Source: an uncultured Lachnospiraceae bacterium (GTDB lineage: Bacteria; Bacillota; Clostridia; Lachnospirales; Lachnospiraceae). From it: DNA of 54,271 bases. Below, piece by piece: positions 16,606-23,696 of the stretch; within the stretch, counting starts at the first letter, position 1, and every line of letters starts with the position of its first letter. The notes beneath the pieces are model-generated. The model made no database searches. It was not told the DNA's origin and saw nothing but the letters and a program-made list of their open reading frames with translations. The stretch lies in NCBI GenBank assembly GCA_947564645.1, contig CANOCU010000024.1, positions 1-54,271 of the forward strand. The letters are read 5' to 3'. The position numbers and the translations under genes are program-made.

Positions 16606-17505
16606 TCACTTGAGGCTGTTGATCTGGTTGATAAAGTCTTCCACCTCTTTCAGATAGGCCTTATTGCGTCTCGTCTCCCCCTTCTGCATCTCCTTACGAT
16701 AGGCTGTGGGAGACATCTTCTTCATCTGCCGGAAGGCCTTGGTAAATACCAGCGGATCATGATAGCCGCAGGAGAGGGCAATGCTCTCGATCGGAAGCGA
16801 GGTCAGCTGCAGCAGTTCCGTCGCCTTGGTGATGCGGAATGCCGTCAGAAACTGCTGGGGCGACATGCCCATGGAATTCTGAAAAAGCGTATACAGATAA
16901 CTTCTGTTGATACACACATACTTCGCCACATCCGTCACCTTAATGGAATTACAGTAGTTACTCTGGATAAAGGAAACCGCCTTGCGGACATAAGTATTGG
17001 CCCTGTCGGTCTCATTCTTCTCCTCCACCCTGGCTCCCTCCGCAATAACGGACAGGAAAATGCCTAACTGCCCGTTACGCCTCAGATCATTGGAAAGCCC
17101 GAAAGTATTGTGCTCCATCATATCCTTTACGATCTGATACAGCTGCTGCGAGTCCTCCGACCGAAAAACGGGCTGTCTCACAGACAACCCGATATTCCTC
17201 ACATATTCCGCCGCCTGGGTACCGCTGAAGCCTACCCACACATAAGTCCACGGATCGCTTTCGTCTGCCTGATAGAATGCCAGTTCATCGGGTGTGATCA
17301 GAAAACCGTATCCTGCTTCCAACGGATATTCTTCACCCCCGATGGAAAATCTTCCCTTTCCGCTCAATATGTAATGCACCAGATAATGCGGTTTCAGCGC
17401 CGGACCGAAACTGTGCAGCCCCTCCGTCCGGGAAAGCCCGCAGCAGTTCACGTACAGACTCCCCGTCCGCTCTCCGGCAAATTCCAGTTTATATGCTTTC
17501 TCCAT
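16606..17505 (-). CDS. AraC-family regulator with N-terminal cupin, probable galactoside regulator
   Basis: A 299-residue regulator. Residues ~20-140 form an AraC-type cupin ligand-binding domain (FGPALKPHYLVHYILSGKG; YPLEAGYGFLITPDELAFYQADESDPWTYVWVGFSG), and ~170-285 the double HTH (VTDVAKYVCINRSYLYTLFQNSMGMSPQQFLTAFRITKATELL; SIALSCGYHDPLVFTKAFRQMKKMSPTAYRKE). This N-cupin layout senses a sugar, as in AraC/MsmR-type regulators. It sits directly upstream of galK in the same direction, so galactose or a galactoside is the most likely inducer (inference from context). A 72-base gap separates it from the HPt gene upstream. Confidence 0.9.
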   Translation of the reverse strand: MEKAYKLEFAGERTGSLYVNCCGLSRTEGLHSFGPALKPHYLVHYILSGKGRFSIGGEEYPLEAGYGFLITPDELAFYQADESDPWTYVWVGFSGTQAAEYVRNIGLSVRQPVFRSEDSQQLYQIVKDMMEHNTFGLSNDLRRNGQLGIFLSVIAEGARVEEKNETDRANTYVRKAVSFIQSNYCNSIKVTDVAKYVCINRSYLYTLFQNSMGMSPQQFLTAFRITKATELLQLTSLPIESIALSCGYHDPLVFTKAFRQMKKMSPTAYRKEMQKGETRRNKAYLKEVEDFINQINSLK

Positions 17506-17531
17506 AAATTCTATGCCTTCTTAAATCCATA

Positions 17532-17557
17532 TATAGTCAATGACATTAGAAATCTCG
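17532..17557. repeat. Copy 2 of a ~26-bp dispersed intergenic element
   Basis: Matches 4649-4674 at 22 of 26 positions, all differences being transitions, with the shared core CATTAGAAAT. Here it lies between the HPt and AraC genes. Confidence 0.35.
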
Positions 17558-17577
17558 CTTTCGTCCCTGCCAAGTCT

Positions 17578-17931
17578 TCAGTGACCGCCTGCACTGCCGG
17601 CGCAATACGCCGTGATCACAGGATATAACTCCCTGTATGCTTTCAGCATACCGGGCGTCTTTACGCGAATCTGCTCCCACTCACATCTTTTGCCGTGCTC
17701 CTCCAGCTCTTTTGCCTGATCGGACAGCGCCTGCGCTCCGACGGTACGGGATGTGCTTTTCAGAGAATGCACTTCTATGACAAAAGTCTCTGTATCCTCC
17801 GCCGCCAGAGCCCGCTCTATCGCCTGTGCCTGTTCCTCGATATAATCCGCATAGTCCGTCAGAACCGCCCGGTACAGCTCTTCATCCTCCCCGACATATG
17901 CAAGACCGACAGCGATATCAATCCCCTTCAT
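17578..17931 (-). CDS. HPt (histidine phosphotransfer) protein
   Basis: A 117-residue single-domain phosphotransfer protein. The HPt signature is FVIEVHSLKSTSRTVGAQALSDQAKELEEHGK, with His in HSLKS the phosphorylated residue. Start is placed at ATG 17931, which overlaps the stop of the receiver gene (ATGA), so the pair is translationally coupled; an upstream in-frame Met would add a non-conserved Gly/Ser/Glu tail read from the receiver gene. With the receiver protein it forms a phosphorelay middle segment lacking its own kinase. Confidence 0.88.
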   Translation of the reverse strand: MKGIDIAVGLAYVGEDEELYRAVLTDYADYIEEQAQAIERALAAEDTETFVIEVHSLKSTSRTVGAQALSDQAKELEEHGKRCEWEQIRVKTPGMLKAYRELYPVITAYCAGSAGGH

Positions 17932-18299
17932 CCCAGCACTTCCTCCATCTTCGCGAGCAGAGCCGCCTTCGCCACCGGCTTCACAAGATACCCCGCCGGA
18001 TGCAGCGCCAGACACTCGCTGATCGTATCCGCATCTGTCTGTCCTGTCAGGAAGAAGACCGGAATGTTCTTCGTCTCCACTCTGCTGCGGATCTCCTTCA
18101 AAACAGCCGCCCCGTTATGCACGGGCATCAAATAGTCCAGAAGGATCAGATCCGGCGTATATTTCGTCAGGAAATCCACCGCCGCCTTCCCGGAGCTGGT
18201 CAGCGTTACTTTATATTTCTCCTGCAGATAATAGCGAAGCGTCTTAAGTTCAACCGGATTATCATCCACGATCAGAATATGCCGTCTTCCAACATCCAT
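17928..18299 (-). CDS. Stand-alone response-regulator receiver domain
   Basis: A 123-residue CheY-like protein with no output domain. The acidic pocket is ILIVDDN, the phosphorylated Asp lies in LILLDYLMPVHNG, the switch Thr in VFFLTG, and Lys in YLVKPV. It overlaps the HPt gene by 4 bases. A receiver plus HPt pair usually shuttles phosphate between a hybrid kinase and an output protein; neither is adjacent here. Confidence 0.92.
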   Translation of the reverse strand: MDVGRRHILIVDDNPVELKTLRYYLQEKYKVTLTSSGKAAVDFLTKYTPDLILLDYLMPVHNGAAVLKEIRSRVETKNIPVFFLTGQTDADTISECLALHPAGYLVKPVAKAALLAKMEEVLG

Positions 18300-18492
18300 A
18301 TGTCCTGCACCGCCTTTCCCCTGTTACGTTGATAGAACCTTTCTGAGATCTGCGCTCCATGTCAGCCTTTGACATAAACCTTCTTAATAGTTCTATTGTA
18401 TCATTGTAATGCCTGTCTTTCTATGTTTTTTTCAAATTTCGCGATGAATTTACATATATTTTGTGAGAAATGTACAGTTTATAATTATGGAA

Positions 18493-18526
18493 TTGACTTT
18501 TGAAAATTCTTATGATAGGATATAAT
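18493..18526 (+). promoter_or_regulatory. Promoter of tRNA-Gly
   Basis: TATAAT at 18521-18526 lies 33 bases upstream of the mature tRNA. TTGAAA (18500-18505, 15-base spacer) or TTGACT (18493-18498) could be the -35; the -10 is clear but the -35 choice is not. This is the main content of the 260-base gap between the receiver gene and the tRNA. Confidence 0.5.
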
Positions 18527-18559
18527 CTGTTCGTAAGAAAATTAAAAAGATAAGATCAT

Positions 18560-18630
18560 GCGGGTGTAGTTCAATGGTAGAACACCAGCCTTCCAAGCTG
18601 GATACGTGGGTTCGATTCCCATCACCCGCT
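18560..18630 (+). tRNA. tRNA-Gly (anticodon TCC)
   Basis: A 71-base cloverleaf. The acceptor stem GCGGGTG pairs with CACCCGC, the D arm includes GTTCAATGGTAGAAC, the anticodon stem CCAGC/GCTGG encloses loop CTTCCAA with anticodon TCC, and the T arm is GTGGGTTCGATTCCCAT. The discriminator is T, and CCA is not encoded. A TTTTT run follows at once. Confidence 0.97.
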
Positions 18631-18655
18631 TTTTGTTATGTCTGTAAAAAGAATG

Positions 18656-18690
18656 GGACACAATGGAGACCGCTCATCTCCACAGTGTCC
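18656..18690. terminator. Bidirectional terminator between tRNA-Gly and the amidase gene
   Basis: GGACACAATGGAGA pairs with TCTCCACAGTGTCC (one mismatch) around a 7-base loop. T-rich sequence follows on both strands (TCTTTGTTTCTTTT forward; CATTCTTTTT reverse). Confidence 0.8.
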
Positions 18691-18713
18691 TCTTTGTTTC
18701 TTTTCACGTACGC

Positions 18714-19976
18714 TTACATCGTCTCCTGCTTCGCCTGCGCAAGATACGCCGCCACATCCTGGCGCAGCTGATCCCATGCCTCCTCATTCTCCGCATAATA
18801 CAGGGGGCAGAGCTTCCCACCGCAGTCGTAATGCCTCAGGATATCTTCCGTCGAGAGATCATATTTGTCCAACAGCCATGCCAGCGTATGTATCAGGGTA
18901 TCATAGGTCTCCTGCGTGAAGGAACCGTCGTCAGACAGGTAACAGCACTCGATCGATATGGAATCCTCGTTCCTGGTCATCACCGCATATGCCTGTTCGT
19001 CGAAGGGAATGCACTGGATCAGTTCTCCCTCATAACCGATGATCAGATGGGCGCTGGCCGACCGCTCATGTGTCTGAGCCAGATTCGAGAAATAGCTTCG
19101 GTTCTGTGCTGCCGAGGTACCGGGATTCGCCGTATAATGGACGAAAATATTGTTGATCCGGTTCAGTTTATCGCCCGGCCTGGAATATTCGTTGATCTCC
19201 AGAAAATCCTGTATCATTTCCGGCTGTGCGATCCCGTCTGCACTGGTCTCCTCGCCGAATGACTGTTCCGATACTACAGGAAGCTGCTTTTCCTCTGCCT
19301 TCCGATGTATCATTTGGTATATCTGCCCGGTTATAAAATAAATCATGACAAGACACGATACCAGAAGTAACGCGACCATAAGCTTGCTGACAAGTTCTTT
19401 CCTGCGCCTTGCACGCCGGCGCCTGATAGACTGCACCGGACGGGCACTGCCCCTGTATACGGTCTGCGGTTCTCTTCCAATAAAGCTTATCTCGGAAGTA
19501 TCTTTCGTCCGTACCGCCTGCCGCGTTCCGGCTGCTTTCTGAGGCCGGCGCGCAGGACCCTCAGTACGCCTCCCGACACTGGCGGCGCGACTTCCTGCGC
19601 CTGCGGACTGTCTCGCATCCCCCGTCCTTCTTCCGGCATCGGCAGCACGCCTGTCTGCCGCTTTGGTATTCCTGCTTCCCCGCCTTACTGCATCCTGCTC
19701 CAGTGTATACAGCCTTATGCTGTCATCGGAACGTGCTGCTCGCCGCCCGTCTCTGCTGTATTCCCCATCAGAGCGGACAGTGCGTTCTGCTCTTCCGGCA
19801 TTTCTATCGGCTTCCGCACGGCGTCTTGCCTCCGTACGTTCTCTGTCCCGGCCGCTTCTGCCATTGTGCCTCCCGGTATCTCGTCTTCGTCCGCCTTGTC
19901 CGGCTTCCCACTCTTCCTCTTCGTACAGTTCCCAAAGTTCGATATCCTGCTGCTGTCTTCTCTGCACCTGACCCAC
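18714..19976 (-). CDS. Membrane-anchored N-acetylmuramoyl-L-alanine amidase with Arg-rich tail
   Basis: A 420-residue protein starting at GTG with GAGGGG upstream. Residues 1-192 are a highly charged, low-complexity region dominated by Arg, Ala, Asp and Gly, predicted to be disordered and cytoplasmic; it ends in RRRRARRRK. One membrane helix spans about 197-217. The C-terminal ~150 residues are an Amidase_2 (PGRP/T7 lysozyme-like) domain with zinc ligands His280 (FVHYTANP), His382 and Cys390 (RHYDCGGKLCP), the spacing of T7 lysozyme. It should cleave the amide bond between MurNAc and the stem peptide outside the membrane. The basic tail is the odd part; nucleic-acid or membrane-surface binding is possible. 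Confidence 0.85.
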   Translation of the reverse strand: MGQVQRRQQQDIELWELYEEEEWEAGQGGRRRDTGRHNGRSGRDRERTEARRRAEADRNAGRAERTVRSDGEYSRDGRRAARSDDSIRLYTLEQDAVRRGSRNTKAADRRAADAGRRTGDARQSAGAGSRAASVGRRTEGPARRPQKAAGTRQAVRTKDTSEISFIGREPQTVYRGSARPVQSIRRRRARRRKELVSKLMVALLLVSCLVMIYFITGQIYQMIHRKAEEKQLPVVSEQSFGEETSADGIAQPEMIQDFLEINEYSRPGDKLNRINNIFVHYTANPGTSAAQNRSYFSNLAQTHERSASAHLIIGYEGELIQCIPFDEQAYAVMTRNEDSISIECCYLSDDGSFTQETYDTLIHTLAWLLDKYDLSTEDILRHYDCGGKLCPLYYAENEEAWDQLRQDVAAYLAQAKQETM

Positions 19977-20199
19977 TTGCTTCCCCTCTTTTGTATCTCG
20001 TTCTCAGCCTTTATATAACTTAATTCTGACAATCTGAAAAATGTCTCCCCTGAATGATTCCGTTTTGTCTTATCGTACCAGAGAAATCTTTAAAGTTTCT
20101 CTAAAAGAGACATTTTACACATTTATCATGTATTTTACTATATATTAGAGTCTACAAGTTAAGAAATAGTTTCATAAATCTTAAATTTTTTTTATTTTT

Positions 20200-22596
20200 T
20201 TAATCAAGCGTCCAATACAGATTCCTGATCACACGTTGGTGCAGCTCCTTAAGCCACGCCTGCAGCTCCTCCCTGTCCAGATCCTTCCACAGATTGTCCA
20301 CACCGATCCACTCTGTCAGTTCCGTTCTGTCATATACCACCTCGCCCGTCAAAGTGCCATCCTCACCTGTCAATGCGAAAACACACTCTTCCAGATTCTC
20401 GATCGTGGCAAAAAGCATTACCCCGTCAAAGCGCAGCACATCACGATTTATATGTTCTATATCACAATCCCCTGCTGCCAGATCACATACGATGCGCAGA
20501 GACTTCTTCTGCGAATCGCCGGTGCTCAGTTTTGTTCCTCCGTAGGAGACTCCCTCCGGAAACGGCAGCGCGCTCACCAGAGCCACCACCGTCGAGGCGT
20601 CGCCCAGGTACTGTGTCTTATGCTCTGCCAGCGTCTCAAAGGTCTTCTCCGTGATATCCCGGTTGATATTGGTCACGATCACCGCCCCGGCAGCAGCCTT
20701 AAGCTCGTTATCAATATAGCGCATCTCTTCCAGATCCCTGTCTTTTACCCCGGAATAGTCCGCCGTCAGATAAATGTAACAGTCCACAAGATCCATCTCA
20801 TACGGAATGTACGTCACTGTGATCTCCTCATCCGGCAGATAGACTGTAGAACCGTCCGCTTCGGCCGTCGATTCCTCCGGCAGATAGGTTGCCGACTCCT
20901 CTTGCGCCGTATCCGGATCAGCCATCTCATCCGGTATGATGTAAATGGTCGATCCCTCGTTATTGTTGTCCGTTCCCGGCACACCGCCTTGCACACCTTC
21001 CGTTTCCTGTTCAACCTGCTGCGGCTCCTCTATGCCCCATTCATTTTTCCCGTCAAAGGCAAATGGCTTTTTTGCGCTCTCATAGGTCTCATCTTCTTTC
21101 CACTCGGTTTTTCCGTCAAAGGCGAAAGGATCCTTCGCACTACGCTTTGTAGTGCTTTCATGCCCTTCCTCTGTTTGTGGCGTTCGCTCTATCCCCTCAA
21201 TATCCTCTTCCACGGGAATATAGTCATGCTGCGTCACCTCTTCCACCGCAAGACCCATATACGCCCGAAGCTGCCCGTTCTTTCCGTAAGAACCCAGCGG
21301 CACCACTGACCTGCCCGCATCCACAAGCGCCGTCGCTTCCTCGTAGGAAACCGTGCAGAACCTGCCCACTTCCTGGTCGGAAGCAACCTGATAAACGATC
21401 AGATTCTTATGGTCTCCTTCCTCGCTCGTATATCCGCTGATCCCGGCTATGGAATCCGGCAGCATGATCCGTTTATCCTCCGTCATCACATAGATCGTCC
21501 CGCTGTCCCATACGCCGCCGTTAAACTGAGGGCTCTTCGTAAAGACAAGCACCGACGCTATTGTGATCAGAACAACCACTGCCGCCACCGCCGCACCGAG
21601 TACCCTGGGCTTCGTTGCAATACAGCGGATCCGCTCTTTGATACTCCTGCCCGATCCGGTCATGGTAGTCGCCGTGCAGGCAAGATCCGAGAACCTGCCC
21701 CTGCCGATAATGATAGAAAGCAGCGTCTCCCCATAACCGATCCGTTCCTGCTCACCAAGAAACAGAAGCGCCCCCTCGTCGCAGGCAAGCTCACAATCTC
21801 TCTTCGACAAAACTGCCGCCATCCATACGAACGGATGGAACCAGTAGCACAGCAGGAGCAGACTGCGCAGCAGCGACCAGAATCCGTCGCCGTGCCTTCT
21901 GTGACAGATCTCATGGGTGAGCACATGCCGGAGTCTGTTCTCCTCCTGTGTAACAGCCTCCGGCAGATAGACGGCCTCCAGCCCCGGTATTCCGTACAGA
22001 CAGGGAGACACCAGCCCCTCCACCGTATAGACCCTGACCTTGCGAAGACTTGCCGTCACCTTCGGATGCAGCCTGCCCGTCAATTCTTCCGGCACTGAAA
22101 ACTCACGACGCTCTCTGCGCAGCCTACGTCGAAACCGCAGATTGACGGCTGTCATCCACACCGCCATGACACCCATACCGCCAAACCAGATCCACCGCAG
22201 GACATCCAACCACGTAAACCCGACAGACCCCGCCAAGAAGATACTCGTCGGCCCGTCCGCCCCGCCCACATATGTCATATCTTCTCCCATCATCCCCTCC
22301 GCGATCTGCCGGGCAGCCGGGGAGTTCATATTCAACGTGAAGCTGACCGGCTGCTCCAGGCGTTCCGCGATATCCCCGAAATCTCCCTCCAGCTTTTTCA
22401 CCAGATCCATAATACGGAACGCATCTATATCTCCCAGTGAAAGATAAAGCTGCGCGGACACCGGAACGATGAGCCGTATCGCCACCAGCAGCCACAGTGC
22501 ATACTGCAGCCTGTTACTGATCCTGCCCTTAAAAAAGTGCCTGATCAGCATAATACATAGAATCAAAACCGAAGACGTAATAATGATTTCTTTCAT
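20200..22596 (-). CDS. BlaR1/MecR1-type M56 metallopeptidase sensor with unusual extension
   Basis: A 798-residue sensor-protease. Helices lie at about 4-19, 33-50, 126-150 and 332-352. The cytoplasmic gluzincin domain contains HEICH (His228, Glu229, His232) and ELACDE (269-274). An extracytoplasmic loop (51-125) holds VGGADGPTSIFLAG (110-123). The outer C-terminal part (353-798) lacks the penicillin-binding SxxK domain of true BlaR1, so the signal need not be a beta-lactam. It has two copies of PFAFDGK(T/N)EW (490-499, 511-520) and a Thr/Glu-rich stretch of short repeats (548-600), then a ~190-residue domain I do not recognise. It starts 4 bases after the BlaI-type repressor, the usual BlaI-BlaR order. 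Confidence 0.85.
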   Translation of the reverse strand: MKEIIITSSVLILCIMLIRHFFKGRISNRLQYALWLLVAIRLIVPVSAQLYLSLGDIDAFRIMDLVKKLEGDFGDIAERLEQPVSFTLNMNSPAARQIAEGMMGEDMTYVGGADGPTSIFLAGSVGFTWLDVLRWIWFGGMGVMAVWMTAVNLRFRRRLRRERREFSVPEELTGRLHPKVTASLRKVRVYTVEGLVSPCLYGIPGLEAVYLPEAVTQEENRLRHVLTHEICHRRHGDGFWSLLRSLLLLCYWFHPFVWMAAVLSKRDCELACDEGALLFLGEQERIGYGETLLSIIIGRGRFSDLACTATTMTGSGRSIKERIRCIATKPRVLGAAVAAVVVLITIASVLVFTKSPQFNGGVWDSGTIYVMTEDKRIMLPDSIAGISGYTSEEGDHKNLIVYQVASDQEVGRFCTVSYEEATALVDAGRSVVPLGSYGKNGQLRAYMGLAVEEVTQHDYIPVEEDIEGIERTPQTEEGHESTTKRSAKDPFAFDGKTEWKEDETYESAKKPFAFDGKNEWGIEEPQQVEQETEGVQGGVPGTDNNNEGSTIYIIPDEMADPDTAQEESATYLPEESTAEADGSTVYLPDEEITVTYIPYEMDLVDCYIYLTADYSGVKDRDLEEMRYIDNELKAAAGAVIVTNINRDITEKTFETLAEHKTQYLGDASTVVALVSALPFPEGVSYGGTKLSTGDSQKKSLRIVCDLAAGDCDIEHINRDVLRFDGVMLFATIENLEECVFALTGEDGTLTGEVVYDRTELTEWIGVDNLWKDLDREELQAWLKELHQRVIRNLYWTLD
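21037..21129 (-). repeat. Two diverged 30-bp coding repeats in the M56 sensor gene
   Basis: Positions 21100-21129 and 21037-21066 encode PFAFDGKTEW and PFAFDGKNEW, 63 bp (21 residues) apart, within the extracytoplasmic part of the sensor. They look like an internal duplication. Confidence 0.75.
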
Positions 22597-22600
22597 AAAC

Positions 22601-22972
22601 CTATCCCTTCTTCCGTGCCTGCTCCAAAATATCGTACAACTCCTGGATCTCCTGCTCCGAAAGCGCCTGATCCGCCACCATGGCGTTCACCATCATACCC
22701 AGACTGCCCCGGTACACCTTTTGCAGAAAGCCCCGTGTCTCCTGCATGGAAACTTCCTCTCTGGACACCAGTGGATAGAATATCTTGGCCCTGCCGCCCT
22801 GCCCGTGCGCCACGGCCTCCTTCTTCTCCATCCGCCCCAGCATCGTGATGACGCTATGCTTATCCCATCCCGTCTCTTTCTCTAAATGAGCCGTCAGCTC
22901 AGTGATCGTACTCCCGCCGCTCTCCCACAGCCTGTTCATGATCTTCCATTCTCCGTCCGATAAACTGACCAT
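22601..22972 (-). CDS. BlaI/MecI/CopY-family repressor
   Basis: A 123-residue winged-helix repressor: LSDGEWKIMNRLWESGGSTITELTAHLEKETGWDKHSVITMLGRMEKKEAVAHG, then a helical dimerisation half ending in LYDILEQARKKG. In the family the M56 partner triggers cleavage of the repressor to derepress the operon. Start is ATG 22972, with AGGAGG upstream; the frame opens 24 bases earlier but that would bury the ribosome site. It is the first gene of a two-gene operon with the M56 sensor, behind a strong promoter overlapped by operator-like dyads. Confidence 0.92.
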   Translation of the reverse strand: MVSLSDGEWKIMNRLWESGGSTITELTAHLEKETGWDKHSVITMLGRMEKKEAVAHGQGGRAKIFYPLVSREEVSMQETRGFLQKVYRGSLGMMVNAMVADQALSEQEIQELYDILEQARKKG

Positions 22973-23018
22973 AAGTGTCCTCCCTCCTGAAACCACCGGA
23001 TATAGCTTTCCAAATTTT

Positions 23019-23076
23019 GGTATACAATCGTTTACCTTTATAGACGCATTTTACACCTAAGGTATACGTCTGTCAA
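23019..23076 (-). promoter_or_regulatory. Promoter and paired operators of the blaI-blaR1-like operon
   Basis: On the minus strand TTGACA (23076-23071) and TAAAAT (23053-23048) are separated by exactly 17 bases. One imperfect dyad (23051-23067, GGTATAC against TTACACC on the plus strand) fills the spacer. A second (23019-23036, GGTATAC against GTTTACC, 6 of 7) lies in the early transcribed region. Their centres are about 31 bp apart, three helical turns, which suits two repressor dimers on one face. Confidence 0.6.
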
Positions 23077-23136
23077 CCTTTTTATTTTTCAAACTATATT
23101 CATCGATTTTATTCGTTATCAACTTTCACGCCGCAC

Positions 23137-23173
23137 AAAAAGAAGGGCCCCGCATACTTTGCGGTAACCCCTC
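23137..23173 (-). terminator. Terminator after the 23204-23665 gene
   Basis: On the minus strand an interrupted stem (GGGG..CCGCA / TGCGG..CCC) is followed by CTTCTTTTT, 30-65 bases past the stop at 23204. Confidence 0.55.
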
Positions 23174-23203
23174 TCCACCAGAATATGAAAAATAAATAAT
23201 TTC

Positions 23204-23665
23204 CTACGGCATGGCTCCGCCGTATTTCTCGTACAATTCCTGCAGTTTCCGGATGTCCTCATCGGAAACGCTCTGCTCAAGATACTGCTGAACCTCTGCA
23301 ATAGACTCGCTGTCGATCCCGTCTCCCACGATCTCCAGACAATCGGACAAGGTCTCGCTATCGGCATATTTTTCGATGATCGCCTCCGCCTCTTTCTTAT
23401 CCGATTCCTCCATATTTCCTACGATTTCCTTCGCTTTCCCGGCAGCCTGGGAATCGCCGGAGCTTTCCAATGCCTTCTGGATGGCCTGCTCCATGACCGT
23501 TTCCGTCACTTTCTTAGTCACCGCAGACTTTACTTTGTCCGTTATCCTGTCCGTCCGGAAAGCGCCGCTTACCAGACCGGCCAGTATCACAAGGCATATT
23601 CCTATCAAAAGGCTTAGGAAAACAATTTTCCCGGTGCCTTTCTTCTTTTTTCTCCGTCTTCCCAT
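23204..23665 (-). CDS. Membrane-anchored protein of unknown function
   Basis: A 153-residue protein of no recognised family. It starts MGRRRKKKKGTGK, has one membrane helix at about 13-35 (IVFLSLLIGICLVILAGLVSGAF), then an acidic, largely helical domain (about 45-150) containing KKVTETVMEQAIQKALESS and EEVDIRKLQELYEKYGG-like amphipathic segments. ATG 23665 is chosen because GAGGG precedes it and because the earlier in-frame Met would overlap ackA. The 31-base gap after ackA suggests co-transcription with it. Topology suggests an N-in, C-out anchored domain; function unknown. Confidence 0.75.
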   Translation of the reverse strand: MGRRRKKKKGTGKIVFLSLLIGICLVILAGLVSGAFRTDRITDKVKSAVTKKVTETVMEQAIQKALESSGDSQAAGKAKEIVGNMEESDKKEAEAIIEKYADSETLSDCLEIVGDGIDSESIAEVQQYLEQSVSDEDIRKLQELYEKYGGAMP

Positions 23666-23696
23666 ATGCTCCCTCGTTCCTGCGCAGCCTGAAGGT

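Noticed and set aside
20236-21309. A 357-codon plus-strand open frame opposite the M56 sensor
   Set aside because: It is antisense to a gene with HEICH and ELACDE motifs; the peptide is Arg/Leu/His-rich noise, typical of shadows in this window.
20200-22972. Beta-lactam resistance locus
   Set aside because: The BlaI/BlaR1-like pair is present but no beta-lactamase or PBP2a gene is adjacent and the sensor lacks the penicillin-binding domain.
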